A stretch of DNA of 64,000 bases, taken from contig OW240920.1 of NCBI GenBank assembly GCA_933207985.1, positions 128,523,278-128,587,277 of the forward strand, in the 5' to 3' direction. Shown one piece after another: positions 1 through 10,468 of the stretch. This stretch comes from Pelobates cultripes. Its lineage: Eukaryota; Chordata; Amphibia; Anura; Pelobatidae. The position numbers and the translations under genes are program-made. The stretch's first letter is position 1. Each line of letters starts with the position of its first letter. Under the pieces are notes generated by a model. It searched no databases. It had not been told where the DNA came from and saw only the letters and a list, made by a program, of their open reading frames with translations.

Positions 1-452
1 GAAAATGCAGTGTTTGCATTACAGTCTAGGGATAACTCCACTGGTCACTTGACAGGTGATTGCTAGAGGTGCTTCCTGTGGCAGTGCTGCAAACTGCCAT
101 TCAGTGTCTCCACCCTCTGTATGGAGACACTAAACTTTCCTCATAGAGATGCTGATTGGCCAGGGCTGTGGTTGACTTGTGCTGGCTCTGCCCCTGATCT
201 GCCTCCTTGACAGTCTCAGCCAATCAAATGCTTTTCTATGTGAAAGCATTGTGAGTGTCTGAGAGAATCACTTTTGATGATGTCAGCCAAGCAGACAGAT
301 CGGGGGCAGAGCCAGCAGCAGTAGACTGGAACAAAAATAAGATTTAACTATGTTTAGGGGGAGCTGGGGGACCAGTGGGGCTAGATAGTGGTTTGAACAC
401 TATAGGGTCAGGGATACATGTTTGTGTTCCTGACCCCATAGTGTTCCTTTAA
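1..452 (+). mobile_element. TTAA-flanked MITE, left arm, end in window
   Basis: The end reads AACACTATAGGG to TGTTCCTTTAA, with a TTAA at 449-452. The mirror copy in the right arm starts at TTAA 26116-26119 and appears to close at TTAA 30483-30486. TTAA target sites are used by piggyBac and Kolobok transposons; which one applies here cannot be told without a transposase. Confidence 0.6.
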
Positions 453-920
453 GTTTCACTGAAATTACAACTCAATACAGAGACAAAGTATGGACTACTG
501 TATTTCTCCTCTGTCTGATTTTTCTTGACACAAGGTGTTAATCCCTGCAGCCATCGTCAGTGATGGCTGCAGGGAATTGGCATGCGCGTGGGTACTGCAG
601 TGATGCCAGCGCCGAGGAGGTTCAGGTAATATAACTCACCTTTACTTGCCCCCACCTGGTCCCCAGCAGCGATGTCACTGTCGGCCGAGTTTGTGAAATC
701 AGCAAAGTCCCCAAACGGTGACAGTGCTGTTTAACTCGTCTTATTACAAATACTTGTCTGTTAGTCCACCCATTCTACACCTATTGGTGCTTTATAAATA
801 ATAATAAAAATAATTTGTGATTGGCTAAGATTCTGTATGTAAGTGCCCATGGGTGCCTTGTGTTGCTCGCATTGATGATGGAGTTTATTAATGATACTAA
901 CATTTGAACCCTCTCTGTAG

Positions 921-1034
921 GTATGTCAAAAGCTGTGATTGTGGCGATGATTCCCTTGGTCATAGGGTTTAGTTTCGTCTCAATTTATCTCATGATTTTT
1001 TGCTCCTGCTCAAACATTACGGAGAACAGATTCT
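921..1034 (+). CDS. Transmembrane exon 3 of left paralogue
   Basis: This is the left-arm, opposite-strand copy of 25523-25636, with the same CTCTCTGTAG acceptor and GTAAGT donor, 38 codons, phase 1-1. It has a hydrophobic core and the C-S-C-S-N-I-T-E-N segment. Ser replaces Ile in the membrane span. Earlier exons of this paralogue would lie to the left of the window, so its function cannot be judged. The reading frame and splice sites are intact. Confidence 0.78.
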
Positions 1035-1139
1035 GTAAGTCAACCAGTTTTTCATGACTTTTGAATAGAACCATAAAAACAGTGTCATTTCTGATATATT
1101 TATACATTTCTAATCTTTTTAAATATTGTGCATCCTCAG

Positions 1140-1232
1140 TTCTTCATGTTCTAGAACTATCACCTCATGTTCTGAATATCTACATGTTCTTTGCATCGAT
1201 CTTTGTAATAACCTACATCGCCATCGATATAC
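1140..1232 (+). CDS. Transmembrane exon 4 of left paralogue
   Basis: This is the left-arm copy of 25325-25417, 31 codons, phase 1-1, with an intact CAG acceptor and GTAAGT donor. The hydrophobic run IYMFFASIFVITYIAI is unchanged. It joins in frame with the exons on either side of it. Confidence 0.78.
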
Positions 1233-1420
1233 GTAAGTACGGTCCAGTTAATAAGTTATATATTTTTCTAAAAGTCCTGATCAATTAATTGTGTAAAACT
1301 GAAATATAATGTAGAAGATAATTTTTATAGATTTGGCAGCAGATATCTTCAATTTCCAATCATTAGTAATGTTAACAAAGAGACAAAATTAAAAAATGAT
1401 TTGGAGGTTGAGAAATCTAA

Positions 1421-1791
1421 TGCCTTGTTTCAACTGAGCGGAACGGTTCGGGTCGGTTCGGTACGGTACGCTGTTTTGAGTGTTTCCATTATGAAAGTGG
1501 CTCATACAACTGAACCGCACCGCACCATTCTTGGCCCCCCTTCAGATGAAGGTCCATAGGAAATGGTAAGGTATGGTTAGGGCGGAGCTACTAGCGTCAC
1601 ACTATACAATCCATTGATTGGCGGATAGGAAAACGTCAATGCTCACAACAAATGACATGCTAGGCATTTGGTCTACAGCCTGCATGGCCCATGGCGGTCC
1701 TACTTGCAGTGGAAACTCTCACCTGAATAGGCTGGACCATTCTAACCCTTCCAAACTGTACCGAACCGTTCCGCCCAGTGGAAACAAGGCA
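1421..1791 (+). mobile_element. PIF/Harbinger-type MITE, left arm
   Basis: The 371-base element starts TGCCTTGTTTC and ends in its complement GAAACAAGGCA. The inverted repeats are rich in GGAACGGTTCGG motifs. It is flanked by TAA on both sides (1418-1420 and 1792-1794), the target-site duplication of the PIF/Harbinger superfamily. It has no coding capacity. Confidence 0.8.
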
Positions 1792-2059
1792 TAACATTTT
1801 TATGGATAGGGAAGCAATTAAACAGACATGTCTACCACAAAATGTTTACACATTTTAGCTTCCGTAGCCTTTGTAAGATGTAATCCTGGGACAGGTGATT
1901 GTCTGTAGATTAGTTGGACATGTGACCCCTTAACTCACTCTAGCTCACTATTTAGTAAATAGGATTCTTGGCTATGACATGAAAAGATACACAAAATCAG
2001 TGATGTTAATTTGGTTAGGTAACCTGTAATCACATTTATTCTGGTGTTATTTTTTACAG

Positions 2060-2152
2060 GGCAAGACTGTGAAGATGTAAACAGGAATGTCCTTGTTTTT
2101 TTGTCAATACCCTGTGCGATTATTTTTGTCCTTTTTGTTTTTTTCTTCAGCT
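2060..2152 (+). CDS. Transmembrane exon 5 of left paralogue
   Basis: This is the left-arm copy of 24415-24507, 31 codons, phase 1-1, with an intact acceptor and GTAAGT donor. Reading through the donor gives Cys-Lys and then TAG at 2158-2160, exactly as in the right copy. A Harbinger-type MITE (1421-1791) sits in the intron before it. Transcription of this copy would run toward the gap and the convergent right-hand copy. Confidence 0.76.
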
Positions 2153-2159
2153 GTAAGTA

Positions 2160-3925
2160 GGTGAAATGTTTTCCTGTTTAACTCAAGACATACAAAACAC
2201 ACAAACATTGATCTGAAAAAGATCCACGTGCTCTACAATATACTTATGTTGGGGTGTAAAACACATACTGTTTTGCTGAACTGCTCTATGTATGCAGATT
2301 GTGTGGTCTTTTTTTTTAATTTTGAAAAATGTGGAGATTTCAATAGAAATTTTCATTTTATGAATTAAACTTGTTACACCCTCCTGGCTGTCAATCAGAC
2401 AACCGGTCCTGTTACTTCCTGGTTGTTTAGCTCAATGGAGCTCAAGAGGCAGGATTTACCCAGAACACCTGCCTTGCAAAGACTTCCCATTGAGCTGCAT
2501 TGGGAAGTCTGTGAATGGACAGTTACAGAAAGACTTGGCTGGATTAGAAGGAGAGGGCTTGCAAAGGGTGCAAACAAGATCAGCAGCTTTTGTAAGCCGT
2601 TTTTAGATATAACCCCAATAATAAAAAAAATAATTAAATACATAATAAATTTGGGCAGCTACATACCAGCAAGCGACTTGGCAAATAGAAAAAAATAACT
2701 AAAATATATATATCATGTGCGCTCCACAAATAATTAGAGGAAACAAAAAATGTTCCTCTAAAAAAATATATACTTATAAAAAATACCAGCTAAAACAATG
2801 AAAAACAATGACCCCAGATGTAATTAGTAACTCTTAGGTGGGACAAATAACACACTAAATAAACATGTATGGAATTCTAACATTGGTTCATTACATTTAC
2901 TTCTTAAAAACTGTAACAGTTTCAATTAATACAGAAACAGCATGTTGCAGTCCAAAGGGAAAGTAGATGTGAACACAAAGGGGGTTGAACAACTAAATGT
3001 TGCAAATCTTAGTAAAAAAAAAAACAACTTTTATAACATCGCATGTAAATTGTTTTAAATATATTTTTATTTTTACTTTGAAGATGAGCACAGTGCGGAT
3101 TTATAGTTTGTGGTTGCCTACGCAGAGGCATATGAATCAGAGTGAATGTTCAACAATACAACGTAGTTTTGTACATACTTTGCAGGATTATACATGTCTA
3201 GCGCGTTAGTATGCTTGTGACAAATAGTGATACTGCGTAATTACGTGGCCTGCGAGGCTTTAAATGGTGCGTTGTGCTAAGATCATATCAGAAGTCATAC
3301 AAAATTATTTCAATACATGCAGTTAACAGTGCACATTTGCTTTCGCTAGGCTCAAGTAGTAGTTATAGCAGGTCTATTATAGTTAAGACCTATACTATTT
3401 GTAAATATTACCGTGTTATTAGAGGCATTCGTTATAATAATTCGTTATATAATATTATGCAAATAAGCATAAGTATTCAAAATTAGCCTACGCAGAGGCT
3501 TAGTACGTTAGTGTATGACCTCCTTTTAGCTGTTTAATTTTGCGTGTGTGCGCTGGTGTGAGGATTGATGAGGGTAATGGTATAGGTTAGTGGAGTATGC
3601 GTGGGGATTGGTCCGTCTGTTGTGGCAAGCTGAGCAGAGTCATGGCCTGTGTATAGCTAGTGGGCAAACAGGAATCATCTTCTCGCGAAAGCTAGTGCGG
3701 GCATGTGGTTCCCTACATGGGTGTTCCTGCCCTAGGTGAGGTCGTAATGCCAAAACTTAAATGGGAGCCCCCGGACGTGAGGCCTGGGTTTTCATGTGCC
3801 GCTCTCATGTAATGTTGGATGATGGATGCACCGGTCGGTTTATAGAGCTGTTAGTACGTTGTGTGATCCATGTTGCCTCCAGTCCGTGAGTGGGTTGTAT
3901 GTGTTGGCATGTACCGGGGTGGGGG
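2160..3925 (-). other. Non-coding stretch with likely L1 3' UTR (left arm)
   Basis: No gene was recognised after the last TM exon. From about 3100 to the gap, the minus-strand reading matches the region that follows the L1 ORF2 remnant in the right arm (22600-23520), so it is probably L1 3' untranslated sequence. The part at 2390-2700 is repeated in the right arm only as its mirror. Short open frames here are shared by both arms simply because of the duplication. Confidence 0.5.
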
Positions 3926-4267
3926 NNNNNNNNNNNNNNNNNNNNNNNNNNNNNNNNNNNNNNNNNNNNNNNNNNNNNNNNNNNNNNNNNNNNNNNNNNN
4001 NNNNNNNNNNNNNNNNNNNNNNNNNNNNNNNNNNNNNNNNNNNNNNNNNNNNNNNNNNNNNNNNNNNNNNNNNNNNNNNNNNNNNNNNNNNNNNNNNNNN
4101 NNNNNNNNNNNNNNNNNNNNNNNNNNNNNNNNNNNNNNNNNNNNNNNNNNNNNNNNNNNNNNNNNNNNNNNNNNNNNNNNNNNNNNNNNNNNNNNNNNNN
4201 NNNNNNNNNNNNNNNNNNNNNNNNNNNNNNNNNNNNNNNNNNNNNNNNNNNNNNNNNNNNNNNNNNN
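3926..4267. other. Assembly gap (342 N)
   Basis: A run of undetermined bases begins straight after a poly-G tract, at the point where the left arm of the inverted duplication stops matching. The true inner boundary of the duplication is hidden here. Confidence 1.
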
Positions 4268-6829
4268 CCAGCACAAAGGGATCTTGACGCTGTAATCAGG
4301 CAAGTGATTAGCTGTTTTTTTTTAGTTTTTTTTTTAACCTTTCAATGCCACAGGGAAAGGGACACAGAGGGACACTACAATATTAGGAATACAGCTTTGT
4401 ATTACTAACACTAAACTGTTCTTTTCACAAATAGTCTGACTATTTACATTGGGGTTGTGAGGGCACTCCTGTCACCATAACCACTACAGGTCTCTACTTT
4501 GCATGTTCCTTTAATCTTCTAACTTGTTTTAACACTCTGATGGCTAGATATGTTAATTGTTGTGTTTTGTGTTATTTTTACATATTACACTATCGTGTAT
4601 GGAACCTGACAACACAGTTTGTGTGACTAGTAATAAAAAGATTTGGATGCCACAAAAAACAAAAATTGTTTCAAATTGTTAGCAAATTGTGCTTTCCGAT
4701 AATTGCCATTTTAGAAATTTTTAAGGTCAGTTAATTTATATAACAGAGAAGGGTGGACTATAAGTCCTAGTTAGGAGAGGAACACAAAATATAGACAATG
4801 TGTGATAATGACTCTTTAAGAGATGCACTAGTCCTCTGTAATGTCTATACATTACAATTTGTTTCTATCTACGGGTATTGGGGAGGAGTGCTGATCGCTC
4901 GACACACCCACATGGATTTTTGTGTGGATGTATGTTTAAGAAATCAGATTAGCCTATCGGCAATTAGGGAGATAGGTGAATATAACACCACCTACCGTTC
5001 AGTACAATTAGGCATATGATTTCGCATCAAGAGGGCAACAACCAATAGGAATAGGAGGGAGGAACGTTGCATTGATCTTGATCGATACACAATGAACTTG
5101 GTACCGCCCTCTAGTAGGCGAAGCCCAATGAGGATTAAGGAGGGTGCATACGTCACACACAAGGAACTTGGTACCGCCCCTCAGCAGGCGAAGCCCAATG
5201 AGGATTAAGGCGGGTGTATACATCACATACCCGGAGCATTAGATGGTAAGAATTGATCAACTCAGCGCACACCCACTTTACACAGCAGCCAACACTCAAT
5301 AGCTAATTGCGAATTAAGAATACATATAAACTGGCCAGCTCATAGACATTGCTCCTGACAACGCCGTGCTGAAACGCGCGTCAAGCTATTTGTTTTGGTT
5401 TTCACTTACTATACTTGGTAGTACTAATATGCGCTAGCTTAGTTAAGTTTTATTTATTTTTCTTTTCGTTAAGGAAAGGAGAGTGGTTCAGGTAGGCATT
5501 AGTGGCTGCTCTATGGTGCCGAGGTGACAGATCTTATCTGAGTTTCTGGTTTGGGTTGTTGTGGATGGTTTGGGGTTTGGCTCCTTCATCTTCACCCCAT
5601 TATCCTTTACCTCTGTATACTGGCTGGGACAGTGCTCAGTTTAGGTTCAGACCTTGTTAGTAGCTTCGCTTATCTTAGCTAACCCAGCAGTATTCTTATA
5701 GAGGAATACAAAAGTAGAAGATAAGTGGAGCGCAGATGGCAGGAAAACACGCCTGTAAACCTTTTGTGAATTGAAAGTGATTCAATAAAAATATATACTT
5801 ATGCTATGTAGAAAGATCTCGATGACATGCAGAAAGAGAAAAAAATACAGAAATAATCGTACAATATGTCAGAGATAAAATAGGAATAAACAAATTTAAT
5901 GACAGTGCAATGAAATAGTTAAAAAATGGTTAGATACTGCCTAATATGGCAGTAGGTGAGATTTAGGCAGGCAGAGAGCCTCTGCTACTCACAAACACTA
6001 TAAGTCTGGGATCTGAGCGAAGTCAGCAGGATCTGCAGAGGTGATCTGTAGGTCGGGTGTCCTACCGGGTCACACAATATTGTAAGTCCGGAGGTAGCCC
6101 TTCCAGTGTCCGTGCTTCGCGATGGCTGTCCCGATGAACCGTCAAAGTTCAGTATGTTCGCGGGGTTTGCAGGTGCCGCCCACCTTGATTACATTGTGTT
6201 CCTACGTAGATGCGTTTCGCCTTCCGGCTTCTTCAGAACGTAAGGAGTATAGTCTCTACTGGCGGTAGGGAAACATTTTAAGGGCAATGATGGTTCCGCC
6301 CTCAAACGTTCCTACTAATTGCAACTGCAAAGTCCAGCCTTTATTTAAAGGTGAAGTTAGCGAAAAATAAGTGTGTCTATTTCATTTCAATATATAATTA
6401 TACATTGGCAATTAAGAACATCTAAAACTAGACAAAGTTGAACTTAAAATTAAGAATCAAATCATATGATACACACTACAAACAGCATTGGTAATATACA
6501 AGTGCAATTAAATGGTAAGCTCTGTATTGAGAATGTACTTTAAACATGTACAGAGGTGTGAGAACTGGACATAATGGCATTTTCCAAATGCATGATTAAT
6601 ATTCTAAAAAAGAAGGTAGATATTAAAAACTATAGCATGAGAAACACTAATCAGTCTAATCTACACCAAACAAGAGAGAATGGCTAAGGTGCAATTGTGC
6701 ATACATTTCTATGTTTAAATATGCAGTAGGCTTCAATGGGAGCAGCAAAGATGTTACAAGTACATAATCATAGGTTATGTTATCCTCAAGATATAAAATA
6801 TAGTTTATTTAAATATAATATATAAACTA
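4268..6829. other. Gene-free repeat-derived stretch
   Basis: No coding region was recognised. It holds a partial TTAA MITE (AATATTAGGAATACAGC to CCTTTAA, ending 4514), a 70-base tandem duplication at 5096-5235, and two short hammerhead-like motifs near 5350-5385 and 6205-6233, of a kind found at Penelope-like element ends. Confidence 0.5.
5096..5235 (+). repeat. 70-base tandem duplication
   Basis: Two adjacent units each begin ACTTGGTACCGCCC, contain GGCGAAGCCCAATGAGGATT and end in a GTCAC or ATCACATAC stretch. The unit is about 70 bases (5096-5165 and 5166-5235), with about ten differences between copies. Confidence 0.8.
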
Positions 6830-6997
6830 AAGAAAAGAGATGCACTCCAAGGACTATATAAGTGAAAAAAGGGGTAATTTATTCCAATAGGTATTTCATC
6901 AAAATTTAGCCGACGTTTCGACCCATTCGGGTCTTTCTCAATTGGATTATTTTACACGAAAGGGTGAGTGCCAAGAAACATTTTTTTGGAGATAATA

Positions 6998-8560
6998 CAG
7001 GGAGTGCAGAATTATTAGGCAAGTTGTATTTTTGAGGATTAATTTTATTATTGAACAACAACCATGTTCTCAATGAACCCAAAAAACTCATTAATATCAA
7101 AGCTGAATATTTTTGGAAGTAGTTTTTAGTTTGTTTTTAGTTATAGCTATGTTAGGGGGATATCTGTGTGTGCAGGTGACTATTACTGTGCATAATTATT
7201 AGGCAACTTAACAAAAAACAAATATATACCCATTTCAATTATTTATTATTACCAGTGAAACCAATATAACATCTCAACATTCACAAATATACATTTCTGA
7301 CATTCAAAAACAAAACAAAAACAAATCAGTGACCAATATAGCCACCTTTCTTTGCAAGGACACTCAAAAGCCTGCCATCCATGGATTCTGTCAGTGTTTT
7401 GATCTGTTCACCATCAACATTGCGTGCAGCAGCAACCACAGCCTCCCAGACACTGTTCAGAGAGGTGTACTGTTTTCCCTCCTTGTAAATCTCACATTTG
7501 ATGATGGACCACAGGTTCTCAATGGGGTTCAGATCAGGTGAACAAGGAGGCCATGTCATTAGATTTCCTTCTTTTATACCCTTTCTTGCCAGCCACGCTG
7601 TGGAGTACTTGGACGCGTGTGATGGAGCATTGTCCTGCATGAAAATCATGTTTTTCTTGAAGGATGCAGACTTCTTCCTGTACCACTGCTTGAAGAAGGT
7701 GTCTTCCAGGAACTGGCAGTAGGACTGGGAGTTGAGCTTGACTCCATCCTCAACCCGAAAAGGCCCCACAAGCTCATCTTTGATGATACCAGCCCAAACC
7801 AGTACTCCACCTCCACCTTGCTGGCGTCTGAGTCGGACTGGAGCTCTCTGCCCTTTACCAATCCAGCCACGGGCCCATCCATCTGGCCCATCAAGACTCA
7901 CTCTCATTTCATCAGTCCATAAAACCTTAGAAAAATCAGTCTTGAGATATTTCTTGGCCCAGTCTTGGCGTTTCAGCTTGTGTGTCTTGTTCAGTGGTGG
8001 TCGTCTTTCAGCCTTTCTTACCTTGGCCATGTCTCTGAGTATTGCACACCTTGTGCTTTTGGGCACTCCAGTGATGTTGCAGCTCTGAAATATGGCCAAA
8101 CTGGTGGCAAGTGGCATCGTGGCAGCTGCACGCTTGACTTTTCTCAGTTCATGGGCAGTTATTTTGCGCCTTGGTTTTTCCACACGCTTCTTGCGACCCT
8201 GTTGACTATTTTGAATGAAACGCTTGATTGTTCGATGATCACGCTTCAGAAGCTTTGCAATTTTAAGAGTGCTGCATCCCTCTGCAAGATATCTCACTAT
8301 TTTTTACTTTTCTGAGCCTGTCAAGTCCTTCTTTTGACCCATTTTGCCAAAGGAAAGGAAGTTGCCTAATAATTATGCACACCTGATATAGGGTGTTGAT
8401 GTCATTAGACCACACCCCTTCTCATTACAGAGATGCACATCACCTAATATGCTTAATTGGTAGTAGGCTTTCGAGCCTATACAGCTTGGAGTAAGACAAC
8501 ATGCATAAAGAGGATGATGTGGTCAAAATACTCATTTGCCTAATAATTCTGCACTCCCTG
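6998..8560 (-). mobile_element. Tc1/mariner DD37E transposon, nearly intact
   Basis: The 1563-base element has terminal inverted repeats CAGGGAGTGCAGAATTATTA at both ends and is flanked by TA at 6996-6997 and 8561-8562. It contains one full-length transposase frame on the minus strand with a single early stop. It is inserted in the 3' part of a Penelope-like element. Confidence 0.93.
7326..8342 (-). pseudogene. Tc1/mariner transposase (DD37E), one premature stop
   Basis: The natural start is the ATG at 8342-8340; codon 13 is TAA (8306-8304), and the frame is then open to the stop at 7326. The full length would be 338 residues. An N-terminal helix-turn-helix (around TLKIAKLLKRDHRTIKRFI) should bind the terminal repeats. 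The catalytic residues are the Asp in VLWTDEMR, the Asp in FMQDNAPSH and the Glu in [11 protein letters not shown], with 37 residues between the last two. This spacing is the DD37E class of Tc1-like enzymes. Cut-and-paste of the element's own ends is the expected role. A single base change separates it from an open frame, so the copy is probably young; a downstream start is possible but would lose few residues. Confidence 0.9.
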
Positions 8561-8586
8561 TATATTATATAGATATATAAATGAGA

Positions 8587-8744
8587 TTATAAAAAATGGC
8601 ACAATTCAAAATCTTTATTCATGCCATTTGGGATCAAGGTATTGAATTCATATATTATCTTCATCTCCGCCCTTCCCATTTTCTGGTTAAAATCACCCCC
8701 TCTCCAGTGTATCTTCTGAATGCCTTTAAAGCGTAGTAGAGAGG
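8587..8744 (-). pseudogene. Penelope-like element, end of GIY-YIG ORF
   Basis: The minus strand reads about 52 codons with the typical C-terminal pattern HWRGGDFNQK and then FNTLIPNGMNKDFEL, ending at a TAA at 8587-8589. The W-R-G-G-D and P-N-G-x-N signatures are usual in the Penelope C-terminus. It is separated from the rest of the domain by the LTR at 8745-10011. Confidence 0.68.
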
Positions 8745-10011
8745 TGTAACGGACAGTTTTGCCCACAAGCGGTTAAAAACCGTTTAAGCGGTATTCCCCT
8801 TTCTCAGCTACACTGACAGCTACTGTAAGCACCGAACTGGAAACACATGAACACTGGAAATATCCTTACAGGAAAAACATACGAAAGGGTTACACTCCTG
8901 GCAGTCAGCATAAAATCCAATAACGAGACGACACTTCGTTTTGAGGGTTAAGCAGAATCTGAAGATTTATTCACACAACCTCCTTTTAAGACATTCTCCC
9001 ATGCAAGGGAGGGATCCACAACAATTAGTACCCCAGCCAATAATGTACCAGTTACCTCCCACACATCTCCTCCCCTTAGTGTGACACATAATCCCATTAG
9101 TCCAGACACAAATTCCCTGGGATACTGGATGTACCCCTAAACATAAGGATACCCCTTTAAATGTTACACCCCCTTATAGCCCTGATCTGGGTGAGACACA
9201 TATCCAAAAATCACCCAGATCGGAGCAGGGGTTCGGGAATTATGGAGGGCTAAAGTTTTGACCGACTGCATGGCAAAAGTATCCGAAAATAGTTCCATGT
9301 ATTTTGGCCCTGCAGTCGGTCACAGAAAAGGGAATGAAACACACGAATTCCCTGGGTTACAGAGCCTGGGGAGGGTTTAAACGAATTCCCTTGTTCATGG
9401 GGTTCTTTCTACCGAACGGCGGGTCATTCGGTAGTTTCCACATGAATTCATGGAAGTCTGGAGGTCTCAGCAGTGTTTGCCTAGTCGAGTGTCCGATTTT
9501 AGTTCCAGACACTCAACGGCAAAACACCGCTGTTCGGGAGTTTAAGATGGCCGCCGCCACGTGTTCGTTTCCTGAATGGCGGCCACCCAGAGGACAAAGA
9601 ACACATTACATAGATTGCCAATTACCCGTTTGCAACATTGTTGCAAACGGTAATTGGAGGCACACTTACTCCAGGGTGGTCTGGTTGTTCGGTAGTTTCA
9701 CTCAATATAATGAATGGAGTGATTCTACCGAACAATCAGGGGAATGCTGCATACACATAACACCGTTTACCGAACACATAATATTAAAGACAGCCTGAAT
9801 GCAACCTGCTACACAGTCTTAAAGGGCATTGTTCCTAACAGTCATAATATGTCCACGGATGGCCCTTAAAGGGCCAGTAGAAGCAATATAAAATACCACA
9901 TGCCCAAATATTGCATTCAAAAGTACAAATTCACAAGGGGCCATAGTCAGCAGGTAGGAGGCGGGCAGCCAGGCCTCTCCAATGCCCAGTGGCGAGGCAG
10001 CTTTCGCCACA
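8745..10011 (-). mobile_element. Solo LTR
   Basis: This 1267-base block starts TGTAACGGACAG and ends TTTCGCCACA, so on the minus strand it is TG to CA. It is flanked by a perfect 5-base duplication AGAGG (8740-8744 and 10012-10016). Its ends and several internal stretches match the LTRs at 26286-27420 and 29021-30100 in reverse orientation. No internal retrotransposon sequence remains, so it is a solo LTR left by recombination. Confidence 0.88.
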
Positions 10012-10468
10012 AGAGGGATCATTATTGTGATGGTCTCTGAAGTGAAGTGAAACCTGATGCTTTTCAAACTTCCTACTGATATTATACACATACTCACCTA
10101 TCCTTGTCCTTAGTAGCCTAGTGGTTCTTCCTATGTAATTTAAGCCACAAGGACAGGTGAGCATGTAAAGCACATTCTTAGTGTTGCATGTAATGCAATC
10201 TCTGATTGTAAAGATCTTTTCGTTCACACTAAGTTCTTCAATATGTTGCTTTCCTTAATGGGTTAATTGGTAGGCCCTGCATTTGCCGCATTAAAAAACC
10301 AAAACAAATATTAGTTAAATTATTATTAGCCTTTTCTTCTCTAATAATCCCATCTGTTAAAATCCTTTTCAAATTAAGTAGACTCCTATGTACAATCTTC
10401 GGTTTGTCTGGTGGAATCTCCCTAAGTACTGGATCATTCAACGTACACACATACGTGGGCATCAAACT
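10012..10468 (-). pseudogene. Penelope-like element, GIY-YIG endonuclease region (N-part)
   Basis: The minus strand encodes a C-terminal Penelope-type segment with the GIY-YIG core: Leu-Tyr followed ten residues later by Tyr-Ile-Gly in LYMLTCPCGLNYIGRT, then RLLRTRIGEYV with the conserved Arg. Before it lies NKPKIVHRS-like linker sequence. A stop near 10238 breaks the frame between the linker and the nuclease. In Penelope-like elements this domain is the single-strand nuclease that primes insertion. The 3' continuation lies beyond the solo LTR, at 8587-8744. Confidence 0.75.

Larger units (their letters stand above)
1..3925 (+). repeat. Left arm of large inverted duplication
   Basis: Read on the opposite strand, this stretch matches about 22663-30381, apart from a retrotransposon present only there. 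Position 1 pairs with about 30381, so the arm continues beyond the left edge. In the first 290 bases I count about four substitutions and one 5-base indel, so identity is roughly 98-99%. The arm ends in a poly-G run at an assembly gap. It carries three transmembrane exons, a TTAA element end, a Harbinger-type MITE and what looks like the 3' untranslated region of an L1 element. Confidence 0.93.
6830..10468 (-). mobile_element. Penelope-like element remnant, interrupted twice
   Basis: Coding remnants at 10012-10468 and 8587-8744 belong to one reading direction. The 3' region at 6830-6997 carries a GAAACGTCGG motif. A Tc1 transposon (6998-8560) and a solo LTR (8745-10011) split the element. Taking out the LTR and one target-site copy leaves the frame continuous across the joint. 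The reverse-transcriptase part is missing; the element stops where an L1 fragment begins. Confidence 0.72.

Noticed and set aside
2423..2698. 91-codon frame mirrored at 23870-24145, apparently conserved
   Set aside because: The conservation is explained by the recent duplication, which preserves all sequence; no domain or splice context supports a gene.
3826..4408. Several long frames across the first gap
   Set aside because: They consist almost entirely of undetermined bases.
9304..9798. 164-codon frame on the plus strand
   Set aside because: It lies wholly within the solo LTR, antisense to it, and shows no domain.
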